Below, one piece after another: positions 21,680-36,400 of a DNA stretch of 64,000 bases. The position numbers were made by a program, and so were the translations under genes. Under the pieces are notes generated by a model that saw nothing but the letters and a program-made list of their open reading frames with translations, had not been told where the DNA came from and ran no database searches. How positions within the stretch are numbered: position 1 is the first letter of the stretch; the number at the start of each line of letters is the position of its first letter. Source of the stretch: Mytilus trossulus (lineage: Eukaryota > Mollusca > Bivalvia > Mytilida > Mytilidae); contig NC_086376.1 in assembly GCF_036588685.1 (NCBI RefSeq), positions 27,565,930 through 27,629,929 on the forward strand. The letters run 5' to 3'.

Positions 21680-24600
21680 CTATAATATAAAACAAATAGT
21701 CAAAGTAGCACACAGTTTGTAAAATATATTTTTGAATTTATTAAGAAAATCAATCATTTGTAATATGAATTACTTAATTGTTTCATTTCAGATTTTAGTT
21801 TAAGTTGATTACAAAAATAGTACTGTCATGTTTATATATATAAAATTTCCAAAATTTATTTTTTACACTTCCAAAAGTTTGCTGTTCAATTTCTAGATCT
21901 AAATGTCAATTGAATGAATGAAACTGTCTTACCAATAACATCCATGACTAGTTAATGCAAATATATAATCGTTAAAGCTTTCTATAGGTCGTTCCTGTAG
22001 CACATAGTCTATCCTACGACCTTCATTTAATTGTCCTACTACCATGTCATCTTCATAGTTTGATACTTGTGCTGAAAGAATTAAGGTTAAAAATTAGCCA
22101 TATCAATTTGAAATTAGGACTGTAAATTCAGAAATTATTGCATGCATTTATTATTGTTATTTTGTCGTACTAGACTAAAATGCCCTTATAAATTTTACAA
22201 TACATGTATTGAGAAAAATCCTGTTCAATTCATACAATTATATTTAAAAATGTGTTTAAAAACTTGGGGTTGTAGCTTGCAAAGAAGCTATTGAACAAAG
22301 AAATTGAAGTTATCTCTTTGAAAGCATTACTGATACAATCATAATTTGGTTGACTAATATCAAATTTCTTTCTCAGTGATAACTACAAATATGTTACACT
22401 TGGCATATCCAAAATATTGTCCTATGTCTTTTGACAGTCATACAAGTGAGAAGTTTGGCTATAAAACCAGGTTAAATACACCATTTTCTACATACGTAAA
22501 TGCCTGTATAAAGTCAGGAATATGACAGTTGTTATCCTTTCTTTGATGTGTTTGAGCTTTTCATTTTGCGATTTGATAAGGTACTTTCCACTTTGAATTT
22601 TCCTCGGGGTTCAGTATTTTTGTGATTTTACTTTTTTCTTTGACTGTGACATAAATTTTAAGACTCAACCCCAGATTACTACTTGTCATAAGCAACACTA
22701 ACTAGTAGCCTATATTACAACAGGGATTGCTGACCCTTCCAGAGCAACTGATATCATCTCTGGTGTTTACTGGAGTTTGTGTTGCTCATTTTCTAGATTT
22801 CTGTGTATTATTTTGTAGACTTGACGATCCATCTTTGTTCTTTACTCATGGCATTGTTGGTTTTCTATGACCCAGAGGTTTGATTGTCCATTTATTTCCT
22901 TATTCTTTAAAGGATCAAAATAATGTGCTTATATTTCAAGACTTTTTTTTTATACATATTTATATATTTTCAAATCACATACTTCTTTTCTTAATGTTTC
23001 TATATTTTTAATGAAGATCCGTAAATGGATGATCAAAAGTTTTTTCTCAACATTCATTTTTAAAAGTATATAAGACACTTACAAGCTGTATCTGACTTAT
23101 CATCGTCTAAGTCATGCATGACAGACGACATCTGAGAATCTACTTGTTCTTCTAATGATAGCTGAGAAGATTTGTGAGCTTTGGCGAATTCATTTATAGA
23201 ATTCCATGTACTCTTCAATGATTCCATTATTTTATGTTTTATATCTGCTCCTACTCTAGTTAAACTCTCTTTCAGTTCTGGAATAAAAAGGAACCAGTAT
23301 AAATCAATGTCAAATAATGTTACATCAGAATGCATTTAGTGTGTAGATAAAGGTAGAATCTTTAGTTGGCTTGGTTGTTAGCTTAACCGTGAAATCATTA
23401 TAGGTTAGGTATACTACCCTCCTTTCGGAGTAGTCTAGTCCTATAGAGAGATAGATTGGTTATCTGTCAGACTAGTCTACTCTTAAAGGAGGATAGTAAA
23501 CCTAGCCTGATAATAACTTTGCAGTTGAGCTAGCAAGCAAGCTAACCAAAGATTTGTCCTTTACCTACACACTCAATGCATTTTGCAGTAAAATATAAAA
23601 TGAATAGCAGTAGGATATGTTGCAGTAAGACACAGACATATTCCTGTCTAAATATATATTTTGGTATTGAAATTGAATATGAATGTCCAGTGAAGAACAA
23701 GTCCCTGTAATAGAGGATATGTTATGCATTGATCATTGTTTTCTATATTACGTACAGTACTTAACCAGATGACTAAACAAGATATCTCAAGATAATGTAG
23801 TTCAACAATCCTATATACATCTACTGAGGATTAATTATTTTGGTGGGGTACCAATTTTTAAGGATTTCTTGAGAACAGATAAACCACAGATTTAAATGTC
23901 AAGGAAATACAAATTTTCTATAGGGTTGTATGCAGACATTGGCAAGACCATGAAATCAAATATCCATGAAATTTGCAAGCTTTTTTCAATCCATGAAAAT
24001 TGGTAAGCACGAAAAATAAATAAATCCACAGGAACTTTAATTAACAACCCTGTATTAGTGGTCTGCTCTATTATCACTATTTTATCACACTTTCTATTTT
24101 CTATCTGGTCTTACCTAAATGAAGTCTTTTTCTGCCTTTATGATGTGGAATTAACACAGGTTTACAACTGGATGTATATGCATTGACTAGAGGTTCCAAT
24201 CTATAGGCCTACAATGTATAAAGTGTGGGTGTAAAAGGGAAATAACTATATGAAAATCTTAAAGAGCATTTATCTTTCTTAGTCTTTTTCCCTTTCCTTT
24301 GAATGTTAAAGTGAGAGACCACAAATTCATATATATATGTTTCAATTTACAAATTTTATGTTTACAAAATCACCCACTGTAATAAACCCTAATTTTTCTT
24401 TCAAAATTCATATTATAGCTCTGACATTGCATGTTTTGTAAAGCTGACATGTCACTTGAAAAGTGTAACATAATTCAAATGCATTTTGTCATCTAGTAGA
24501 TACATATTCTATTTTTTGCAGAAAAACTGTTTCTTGATTAATTTTTTTTTTTTCAAAAATAGCAATTATTCTTCTGTACAATAATAATAATAAATTCTAT

Positions 24601-27600
24601 TTTTATACTCACAACAGGATCAAACTGAAACAAAATAAAATGAAATGTCACTTGATGGTTTTTTAAGATTATCCTTTACAAACATGCATTGAAAAAAAAA
24701 AATCATTCTAAATTTGATCTTATTTATGTTCATCCTTAACTACATTTTCCCAAAATTAAAATAATTAAAAAGCAAACATTCAGAAAATAAATTTCATGAC
24801 TTATTGAACTGTTTTTTTATTTAGAATTATAAAAGGTCAACACTTTTTCATGAACACAATTAGGGCTATTCCATTAAATGATTAAAATGTATGTGGGAGG
24901 GTAGGTAGGGAAATTTAATTACTGAATGTAAACCATGGGTCTTTTTTTAGTATGCATCTTTTACCATTATGCAAAATTATTTTAAAAATGGTTCTTGGTT
25001 GTAGGGATATTTTGAAAGTCCCTTCCTATCCTCCCACATATTTTAATGAAATAGCCCTTATTACATTTTCCAACAGCTACAAACAATATAAATATCAATT
25101 TTTTTTGTCAGAAATTAGTCTTGATACTATACAAAGAACTCAGTATCTTATCTTAATAATATTCAGAATCACTTACTGGATGAAAGACATTGAATACTCT
25201 GGGACAGGTAGGGAGTTTGAAATCTTCCCCTATATTCTGTACTCCTCTGGCTGATAGGAATATACCAATGGGTGAACCAAAAGCAAACAGGGAATTTGGT
25301 TGGAAGTCTAACTGAGGATATTTAACAGATGGTTGCCCTGTTCCTGCAGATCCCAATAAATAATCTACAGTCATACTAGAAGATCTGTGAGGACTACTGT
25401 AAAATAAAATAACATCTTACTAAAGACTATCAGTAAGTTGACAAGTACATGCATATCAAAATAAATAATAACTTCTGGATATATATTCTTTCCCCGACTA
25501 ATTGATGACTTTTTTTATAGTCTTTCTGTGGTTCATATGATCTCAGACTTTCATTGGTCAAATTCAGTTCTGTCATTTTAGACTAAAATGTGATTTTTAT
25601 TTTTTGTGATATTGAGAAAAATCTTGTTCAATTCATATAAAAAAATCAAAATTCAAGTTTAAATTATTACGATTATAACTCATTTGCATTTTTCAACATT
25701 ATAAAAACAATGGGATGATTTCTGATTTTACAGTACCCAAATATGAATCAACTAAAAAGAATAAAATAACATAAAATAACATTGTTCATTGTACATCCTT
25801 GTCTTATGATCTCTATTAGACATGTTGCTATGTTGTCTAATCAGTTTTACACAAATAATAAATCATCTACAATTTGTTCATTTCACTGTTAATGTATACT
25901 TTAAGTCAAATATTGTTACCTTTGTTGACTAGCTTCTTGTTGTTTTTGCATTTCCTGTTCTATCTGTTGTCTAATTCTTCTTTCTTCTTCTGCTTTCTTC
26001 TTTTTATCTGCTGATTGTTTCTTGTTTACCTAGTATAACATTTAAAAAATGATCACATGATAAGTAGAAACCTTTTTACCTATAAATAAAACCTCCACAT
26101 GTATAAAATATCTATTCAAACAACCTTTGTCTTGCAATCATATTCTGCTAAATATCAAACTATTTTTTGGTGTGTTTACTATGACTTTCTTACATCAATT
26201 AATTGATGGTTGCCTATTATGTATATCTTTTACCTATGTATTACCTTATTCCTTAATTATCATGCATACAATGTGTATAACAATTTATGTTCACAACCAA
26301 ATAAAAAAAATCTCCATCCTAAATAGAAATATTCTTTTCAATTGTTATAAAACATGGATAAATGAATAGGATGCAGTCCTGTAGCAGGGAATTTCCAAAG
26401 GGGGGTTATTTGGACTCACGAACTCAACTTTAACAGACACAATTCGAACAGAATGTTGTCTTTAACACTGCTTATTTGTTTTCAAGGGGGGGACATCCAA
26501 ACCCTGTGAACCCCCCTGGCTACGGGTATGGGATGATACAGGTCTGTTTACAGTATGTTTACAGTATATGATTGGAAATCATTACATGCCAAAAATTAGT
26601 ATTTGTATTACATAAGTTACAGCATTATCTCATAAGACACTTTACTGATACCAATATATATTGAAGCAAAATATATTTAGTTGTGAAAAATGGATTATTA
26701 ATTTGCAGATCTCAAAATGAAACATTTCTGACATGATTTACTTAAAATGCACATTATCATAAGGTCTGAATTTGAAGCAGATATCAGACTTAACTCATAA
26801 ATATAAATATATGACAGTGTTAATGTCTTCTTTCTAGAATATGGTATTTTTAAAATTTAATGTGTCAACAAGCATCCTTATTTTTAAAATGTTCTCTGTA
26901 TCCAATGATTTTTAGAAGGTATCAGTCATTCATGTTTACATTTTAAGAACCTCATAATATTGTATGACTTTAATTGTTAGTGTATCAAAGCAACAGTCAC
27001 ATATCTATGGGTATGGGTATGTATGTATTTATTTTTAAACCAGGGCTTCCAAAATTTTTCTGAGCCAGCCGGACATTTTATATCTGATCCGAATTTTAAT
27101 CCCCAAGACTAAGTCACAAAAGGCAATTATGGTAATCAGATGGCCATCCCAATGAATGACATAAATTTAGACTAAAAACAATATTGAAATTTACTTTGAT
27201 ATGAATTTGATGTTCTGACATAAACTGTTAAAATTGGCATTGCATCATTCAAAGTGTGCACATCAGTGTGTTCATATCTGCATTAGACTCTTTATTTGTG
27301 CAAATTGACGTTGTCTAGAACTTTATTTTTGTTTTTAAAGTCACATTTTTCAAAACCGGATGTTGACTTGACAATGGTAAAACATGGACCATAAACGGAT
27401 ACGTAAAATCTGTGTACGTTTCATAGCACAACTGAGCGAAGAAGCTCTTTCCACGTTATTTCTTCAACAAAATACTTGAAATGAACGTTAGGTACAGGTA
27501 TCAATGAAAGTTTTAGAATTTTGAAGAAATGTAGGATGCATAATTGAATTTCCCACCTGTGCACATGCGCACACGTGTTCTCGTTCATACAACGTAGTTC

Positions 27601-30445
27601 TGACGATTTTTTCATGTAAAACCTTTTTAAATGTTTCATCAAATCAAGTTTATAAATGTATTTATTATAAATTTGATCTTTTGGACTAAACCAATTAGAT
27701 ACAAACCGCTGAAATGTACGAATGTAATTGTGAATGGACCGATTAATTTATACGATGTCCGGTACTGAAATTAGTTTACCTGTCACCTGAACAGGTATAG
27801 TTTTCAGCTGTCCAACAACTAATTAGCCTTGATTAAAATTAGAGAGTATTGAAGTAAGGGTTGTTTTGATAGTAATTAATCAACATGTCACTTTTATGAC
27901 CGGAAATGTATGACTGTTAAAGGCAAAATGTTGGGTCAAAAAGGTGAATTATATTAAAATGACCGAAAAAGCCTTGAAAACTAAAAAGTATATGACCGTT
28001 TCATGCTTTTCCCAGCCGGTCTTTTACCGGACATTATACAAATGACCGGATTATATGACCGTTTTGGAAGCCCTGTTTTAAACTGTATACTTTTAGGTTA
28101 TATTTTTATTAAGAACAATAAAAATTTTGTTTAAGTATATGCTACAAACTAACCAATCCTGATGACTTCTGAAATGTTTTTGAAATGTTATTTACTTTTC
28201 ATATCATACATAAAGACAATTATATTTCTTGTGATTAAAAGTTCAAGTAACATTTCTTATAAATATTTTTTATAAATAGTCATGTAATTTACTCATTTCA
28301 TCTTTAATTGTTAAAAAGACAATATATATTTCATAGTTCAGCAAAATTATTGCATGAAAATGCTGCATTAATGATACTGTCTTTAAGTGTGTATGTGCCC
28401 ACCCCTTTATTGTTCAAGAAATTTTAGAAAAAAAAAGTTTCTTCTTCATAATACTTAAAGACATTTTTGGAATACATAATTAATACGATTTGCAAATATT
28501 CTGACAAATGAATAATGGTAAGCATAGTATCTTTTATTCTTTTAAGTTTTGCAGATATTTCACCATTATTGATGCAATAACCTTAAAAGTATTTCTTACT
28601 AGAGAAATGGCATATACCATTAAGTATTTACCTTTTTTTGTTGTTCTTCTTTGAGAATACCCTGAAGTTTCTTCCTTGGACCCATGGGTAAACCTAGGTC
28701 TTTAAGATCACTTTCACTACACATTGTCTGTAAAAAAACACATGTCAAAACAATTATAACTCTTTCTGTAACAAATCATACAATATTAATTTTTATATGA
28801 CTTCATACAAACAATCTGAAACGGCTTCAATAGATATAAGAAGATGTGGTATGAGACTATGAGTGCCAATAAGACAACTCTCTCATATCAATACATGAGT
28901 AATATCAATTGTACCTGAATATTGAATATGAATAAGTATGGATTCAAATTAAATCTTTTAGTATGTAAGGAAACATTCAGAATAAAAAGTTCATGATAAC
29001 TATGGTCTGTTTCTTAAATGAAGTTAAACAAGTATGGACACAACATTCAAGCTGGATTCCGCTCTAAATTTGGATTGTGATTAAATAGTTGACACAGCAT
29101 AGGTTTCTGACACAGAATGAATGTATTCAAATGAACTTAATTTTTTTGTTTTCTCTTAGAGCAATTCACTATGCTGTTGAATATTAATCCTCTCAAAAAA
29201 ATGTTTGAAGAAATTTTCTTTTTATTTATGAAATTTCAAATGAGAAAAATTTGAACCCAATTTTTTAATCACATCCCCCTCTCCCTTATTCCAAAACTAA
29301 TTTCAATTAAAATATTCTAATGGAGTTTGCAACAATTACTACTCATTTAAATACATCATAAAATATTAAGATGTAAAAAAACTGCTTGTTATCACTGAAT
29401 GGTAAAGATTATTTAAATTTATCAGTTGGTAGTAAAAAGTGAATATACATTGTATATTGTATATAACAAAGATTTAAGTTGATTCTGGACAAAGAAAGAT
29501 AACTCCAATTAAAAAAAAATCTTGCAGATATTTCTTGCTTACTTTACTGGAAAAAGAAAGATAACTCTTAATTAAAAAAAAATTTGCTATTTCACAATAT
29601 TGTGAAATTAGATATTTCTTGCCATTGCACAATACTGTGCAATTGAAAAGACTTGCTATTGCACAATACTTAATATAATAATTTTAGATCCTGATTTGGA
29701 CCAACTTGAAAACTGGGCCCATAATCAAAAATCTAAGTACATGTTTAGATTCAGAATATCAAAGAGGCCCAAGAATTTGATTTTTGTTAAAATCAAACTA
29801 AGTTTAATTTTGGACCCTTTGGACCTTAATGTAGACCAATTTGAAAACAGGACCAAAAATTAAGAATCTACATACACAGTTAGATTCGGCATATTAAAGA
29901 ACCCCAATTATTCAATTTTCATGAAATCAAACAAAGTTTAATTTTGGACCCTTTGGGCCCCTTTTTCCTTAACTGTTGGGACCCAAACTCCCAAAATCAA
30001 TACCAACCTTCCTTTTATAGTCATAAACCTTGTGTTTAAATTTCATAGATTTCTATTTACTTATACTAACGCTATGGTGCGAAAAACCAAGAAAAATGCT
30101 TATTTGGGTCCCTTTTTGGCCCCTAATTCCTAAACTGTTAGGACCGAAACTCCCAAAATCAATACCAACCTTCCTTTAGCGGTCATAAACATTGTGTTTA
30201 AATTTCATTGATTTCTATTTACTTAAACTAAAGTTATAGTGCGAAAACCAAGAAAATGCTTATTTGGGCCCTTTTTGGCCCCTAATTCCTAAAATATTGG
30301 GACCAAAACTCCCAAAATCAATACCAGCCTTCCTTTTATGGTCATAAACCTTGTGTTAAAATTTCATAGATTTCTATTCACTTTTACTAAAGTTAGAGTG
30401 CGAAAACTAAAAGTATTCGGACGACGACGACGACGACGACGACGC

Positions 30446-30481
<36 letters not shown>

Positions 30482-33400
30482 CAACGTGATAGCAATATAC
30501 GACGAAAATTTTTTCAAAATTTGCGGTCGTATAAAAACAAGAGTGCACACGCTGAAATGTCTCGCCCTCTTTACTAATCATTGATATTATGTTGATAGTC
30601 CTAAATATAAAGCTTTATTACAACTTTCACATAAACTTAACATTACATTAACCAAGAAAACTACACATTGACCAATGAACAATGAAAATGAGGTCAAGGT
30701 CAGATGAACCATGCCAGGCAGACATGTACAGCTAACAACTGTTCTATACAACAAATATAGTTGACCTATTGCTTATAGTTTAAGAAAAACAGACATAACC
30801 ACAAAAACTTAACACTGAGCAATGAACAGTGAAAATGATGTCAAGGTCAAATAAAGCCTACGCAACTGACATCTAGATCATAAAATATTTCCATACACCA
30901 AATGTAGTTGACCTATTGCATTTAGTATTAGAAAAAAAGACAAAAACTAAAAAAATTTACTTTGACCACTGAACCATGAAAATTAAGTCAAGGTCAGATG
31001 ATACCAGCCAGTTGGACATGTACATATCCTGAATATACTAGTCCTATTGCTTATAGTATGTGAGATATGGACTTGACCACCAAAACTTACTCTTGTTAAC
31101 TGATATATGAAATGAGGTTGAGGTCAAGTGAAAACTGTCTGACAGGCATGAGGACCTTGCAAGTTACGCACATACCAAAGTCAGTTATCCTATTACTTAT
31201 TATAAGAGTTACTTCAACATTAAAAAAATCGTAACTTTTTTTTCAAGTGGTCACTGAACCATGAAAATGAGGTCAAGGACATTGTGACCGAGGAAAACTT
31301 CATAACAGGAGGCATCCATATACAAAGTATGAAACATCCAGGTCTTCCACCTTCTAAAATATAAAGCTTTTGAGAAGTTAGCTAATGCCGCCGGTACCGC
31401 CTGAATACTATCCCTTTGACAAGCTTTAAAGTCCCAGGCGCAACAAAAACTGTCAGAATAGGTGAAAATTGGTGATATTCACAGATTATAACAGAATTTG
31501 TTTATCTAAAGTCACGTGATTGTAAGAGAATTATCATGTGACTTACCAGAGCTTCCATGTCAATCTGTTCATCGTTAAACACCTTTACTTTCTCTTTCAG
31601 TCCAACTTTAGCCAGAAGATCTTCTAATGTCATCTCGGCTTCTTCTTCAGTATCTTCTTCAAGCTACAAATTACATTTATATTTCATATTTATAATATTT
31701 ATAATTAGAAGGCTATTTATGGAATGATAAACTTTTTTTTGAAGCCACCAAAATTCTCTTGTGTTAACTTGAACATGAACAAGTTTATTGAAGCTTTTTA
31801 ATACAAATTCTAGTACAGAAAGTTGTATAAAACTTAAACTTGTTTAATCAATATACGAAATATTATAAGATGTATTGTTTGCTACTAACCCCCTCCGGAT
31901 TCATAAAGAGTTGATAAAATTCATAAGGGATGAGACTAAAGATGGAATAGCCTATTGATTTTACTTACCCTCTATAGTGAACCATATAACAAATGTATTG
32001 AACACAGGACTTTTCCTGCCAAATTTGGTATAAAAATAAACAATGAAAAACAATAGAATTAATAGATGAAACCACTATTAATAGAAGACCCGATGACATG
32101 AACCCCAATATGAAATATACTGCCCCCTTAGAGATCCAATGGGGCGCAACTTGTGATTACATTAAAAGCCATAACTTCACTTATCTATCTGAGGTGCAAT
32201 AATTAAACTTATTATCATTTAAATGATATAAAAGTGAGCTGAGTACATTATAACTCACCTCCCCATTCAATGTTTCTACAGGTTGTATAACTTCTGGTTG
32301 TGTTGGAGGGACATACTGCTCATGTGTGGGAGTGTCATCAGTATCCTCATCCTTCTGGTGAAGAAGTAGGTCAAACAATACACAACACCCTAAAACAGTT
32401 ATAATGTTTGATGAAGAAGTAGGTCAAACAATACACAACACCCTAAAACAGTTATAATGTTTGATGAAGAAGTAGGTCAAACAATACACAACAGTCTAAA
32501 ACAGTCATAACTTCTGGTGAAGAAGTAGGTCAAACAATACACAACACCCTAAAACAGTTATAATGTTTGATGAAGAAGTAGGTCAAACAATACACAACAG
32601 TCTAAAACAGTCATTACTTCTGATGAAGAAGTAGGTCAAACAATACACAACACCCTGAAACAGTTATAATGTTTTTTGAAGAAGTAGGTCAAACAATACA
32701 TAACAGCCTAAAACAGTCATAATTTCTGATGAAGAAGTAGGTCAATCAATGCACAACACCCTAAACTTGTTATGTCTGGTGAAGAGGTAGGTCAAACGAT
32801 AAATAACAGCCTAAAACGATTACAATGTATGAATCCTCCACTTTTATATAAAAAGAAATAATTCATGTTATTTCCATGAAAATAAAGTATTTCACATGAT
32901 TTAAACTAATATTAAAGGGATAATTTGCGATTTTTCACATGTTCATAATACCATAAAAAACATATTCACCAAGTTTTATTTTGATATGAAATCTAATAAA
33001 GAAGAAAATTGGGAATTATTAATTTTATTTTTTTAAACTTCCTGACTTATGTGACATAGTTTAAGTCTTTGATGCATGCCGGGAGTGAAAACATCTCATT
33101 TAAGTCTTGTTCGTTAACCATCTTATAACGCGATTTAAAGCGCATCGACGACTTTTGGTGTAGCTATTAACCAACGAAAAATAAGTGATAGTCATGCAAC
33201 TTTTAAAATAAGATCGTGTGGATTTTTTAAAACGAATTTTAATAATAAAAGTAAATCATACAACAGAACATTTTTATGATTTTTGTTCTAAAAATACTTT
33301 AAACAAACATATGAAACTGACATGATCGATAGTGTATTAAAAATACATGTTTGTATTCTGACCTTTTTGCTTCATTCCAGCAATCATTTTCACTTGCTTG

Positions 33401-36400
33401 TACGGTGGAAACAATAAAATGTGTATTGTTTTGTGACACCTAAAGAATGTGGAAAACATAGTTTAACTCAAGGTAATTAAAAGATTAGCATTATGTAATT
33501 CTAATCTTTTGATCCTCATTCAGTGAAATCTAGGCGTCACGGTTCACTGGCATTTCTTGGCATTTCAGGTGTGAACAACACTTCGTATCAATTTTAAACG
33601 GGAGTCAGATAAAGTTTTCAGATACATGAATGTAAAAAAAAAATAATTAAAATTAATTAACGGGAATAATAAGATCGCGCAATAACTGGATAGCTATTTT
33701 TATATTTTGCATAAGATCACTTTTAATGAATTATGACTTTTGATTACTTTAGTAACGATAAAATACTGAATTATTTTAATTGAAGAATTTATAAATAAAA
33801 AAAGCCTTCTAAACACGAGTTTATGAACTAAAAATTGTACTATTTCAAATTAGGAACGGCAGCCTTAAATATTTCAAACAGATCATTAACAATTGCAATT
33901 ATATAATTAAGTCCATCCAAAGTGATCTTTAATTACCTATTTAGGAATTAAACTGCTCATCAAAATATTTTAAATCTCATAACATATGAATACTTCAGAT
34001 ACTTGAAAAAAGATTTTTTTTAAAATTGACAGGAAATCAAAGGATCTAATTGGAATGGAATCAACAAGATATGCTTTTCAAGTGTGAAAAACATCAACAA
34101 AATTTATACATAATCAGGAATGTCCTTCTTAAAATACTCTTCGTCTCACACCGTAACTATATATAATACTTTAGCTATTTGACCAACGATGTATTAAAAA
34201 AGAATGAACGAATTAAATGTCATCTTTCCCTTTTTTTTAATGTAATTATAAGTCTGTTTCAACTGGCAAGAATACCACTAAAAGGGACAATCATTTATTC
34301 TTTAAATTGCTGTCATTGAATATCAAGAGAGAAAATAAATCCCGAAATTGATTTGAAACTTTGATACTTTATAGCAGGGACGTAAATAAGTCCTTGTCTA
34401 TAGTTTTCCTGGAAAATATTCACATCCCTTGGTATTAGTGTACTTCCAGTTGCCTATATATTACATGCATGTCAGAACAATTGTGATGATGGCGAATTTC
34501 TTCCTTTTTTCGAGAACAATCCAATTGGTATATAAATGTCCATAACTTCGATGAGCCAAATAAAGTTATATATCGACCTGTATTTAAATCTCTTCTTCTT
34601 CTTTTGGTATACTATAGTCTATCAACATTTGATGATTACATACTGTTGGCATACATGAACTTGTCATTTTACAAAACTTTTACCCCAATTTACCCAAAAT
34701 GTATGTTTCTTTCTTATGTTCTATCAAGGATTTGTATAGTTAGACTATACAAATCCTTGGTTCTATGTATACATGTATATATTTTAAATTGCACTATAGT
34801 TCCGTAACTTATAATCCAGGCGTATATACGAATGGTCGACAAGTACGTACAATTTTAAATCAATATTTCTGGCCTTCACCATTGACAATGAGTATATATA
34901 TTACATTTTACCAAATTTACCCTTGGAAAAAATATGTATATAGATTTTTATTTCATCAAATCTGTTTTTTTTGGTATTATTATATATTTTATAAATAATT
35001 TTCTTTTCACCGGAAATGTTATTCATAAACAAGCGTATGAGTTTAGTAATATCACTTTCGGACACGCAAGATAGAGATGTATATTATACACCTAATAGTT
35101 CAAAATGGAAAGTTATAAGTTATCGGCCATGTACACTTATCAATACACTAAGAAGTGAAACGATGCATGAATTTGCAAACTCGACAGGAAATCGCTTGAA
35201 TACCTGGACGTGTCACCTCGCACCCCCTACAATACCTTTGGGAGTAATACCTTTAGCCATACGGTGATCAGTGGAGCGAAGATCCTAATTTATTTGAATA
35301 AAGTTTATTATATAAAAGAATTATGAACTAATTAGATTTCCGAAAACAATTCAAGTTTCACGGAAGACTTATTTATGATTTGAAATTTAGACTTTTTCAC
35401 TAATTCCTATATTATCAGTCTAAAAATAACAGATCATGGTTATTTAAAAAAAAAAGAAGAAAATTTTCCATATCAAGTTAGTTAACTAGTTAATAGTCGG
35501 ATAAAACAACCGTACGATTTACGAGATATCGACACGCAATTACGACTACATCGGGTTACTGTAGTTTTGGTCCTTAGACATATCGTGACTGCAAATCTGA
35601 GAAGGTGACAAAATGGCTGACCGCAGAGAATTGATACTCTAAATTTAAAATCGATGGTGATCTCTTATCTAGCAGAATAAAACTTTAATATCTATGAATT
35701 TGAGAATTTTTATACAGAATAAACATAATATCAATTTTCGATTTTTTTGCAAAGTTTCCCTTTAATGATGCAGTGTACCAAATATGAAAATGATTTTATT
35801 TTAAACATCTCAAGATATTTCATGATTGACTGATGATAATCATGATATCATGCTTCACAGTCCATGTTCTTACTTCTGATTCTAATGCAACTTGGATGTA
35901 ACAATTTTTTTCATTAGCATTTTGAATTGATGAATCAATAAATGTTCGATTACTACTATATAATCGAAAATAAATCAACACCTTCCTCGAATTGGACGTT
36001 TTAATGTAATTTTATCCGAATTTGAAGCAAACAGGTAACGTAATATCCTCTAGATTAAAAGTTTTCATTTGTATGATGTCACGTTTAGCCATGACGTCTT
36101 TGTGCGAAAATCATTCATGAAGTTTCGCTGATTTTTGTTTTATTTGACAAATTTAGACATTTTTTCAAGTTTTATCGCACTTTTTCTTTTTGTAATGCAT
36201 TAGAATCGGAATAACAGTACAGTAGTTAAAGAGTTGCCACCGTCAATTTTGATTTGACAGTTGCAAATCTCCGTTTTACTGTCTCTGCTAGGCGTCGCCA
36301 GTAAAACTGCATTTGCGACCGTCAAATCTACAATTGACGGTGGCAACTCTTCAACTACAGTACTGTTATTCCTTAAATACCACATGCTTGATTGAGAAGC

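Noticed and set aside
30338..30581. Poly-Arg / poly-Val proteins
   Set aside because: They are translations of the GAC microsatellite inside a mobile element.
32351..32366. Acceptor CTTCACCAG at the start of KDEDTDD as the exon 13 border
   Set aside because: It would drop the conserved LFDLLLHQ segment and does not match the phase from exon 12; the TTTTAG acceptor at 32,390 does.
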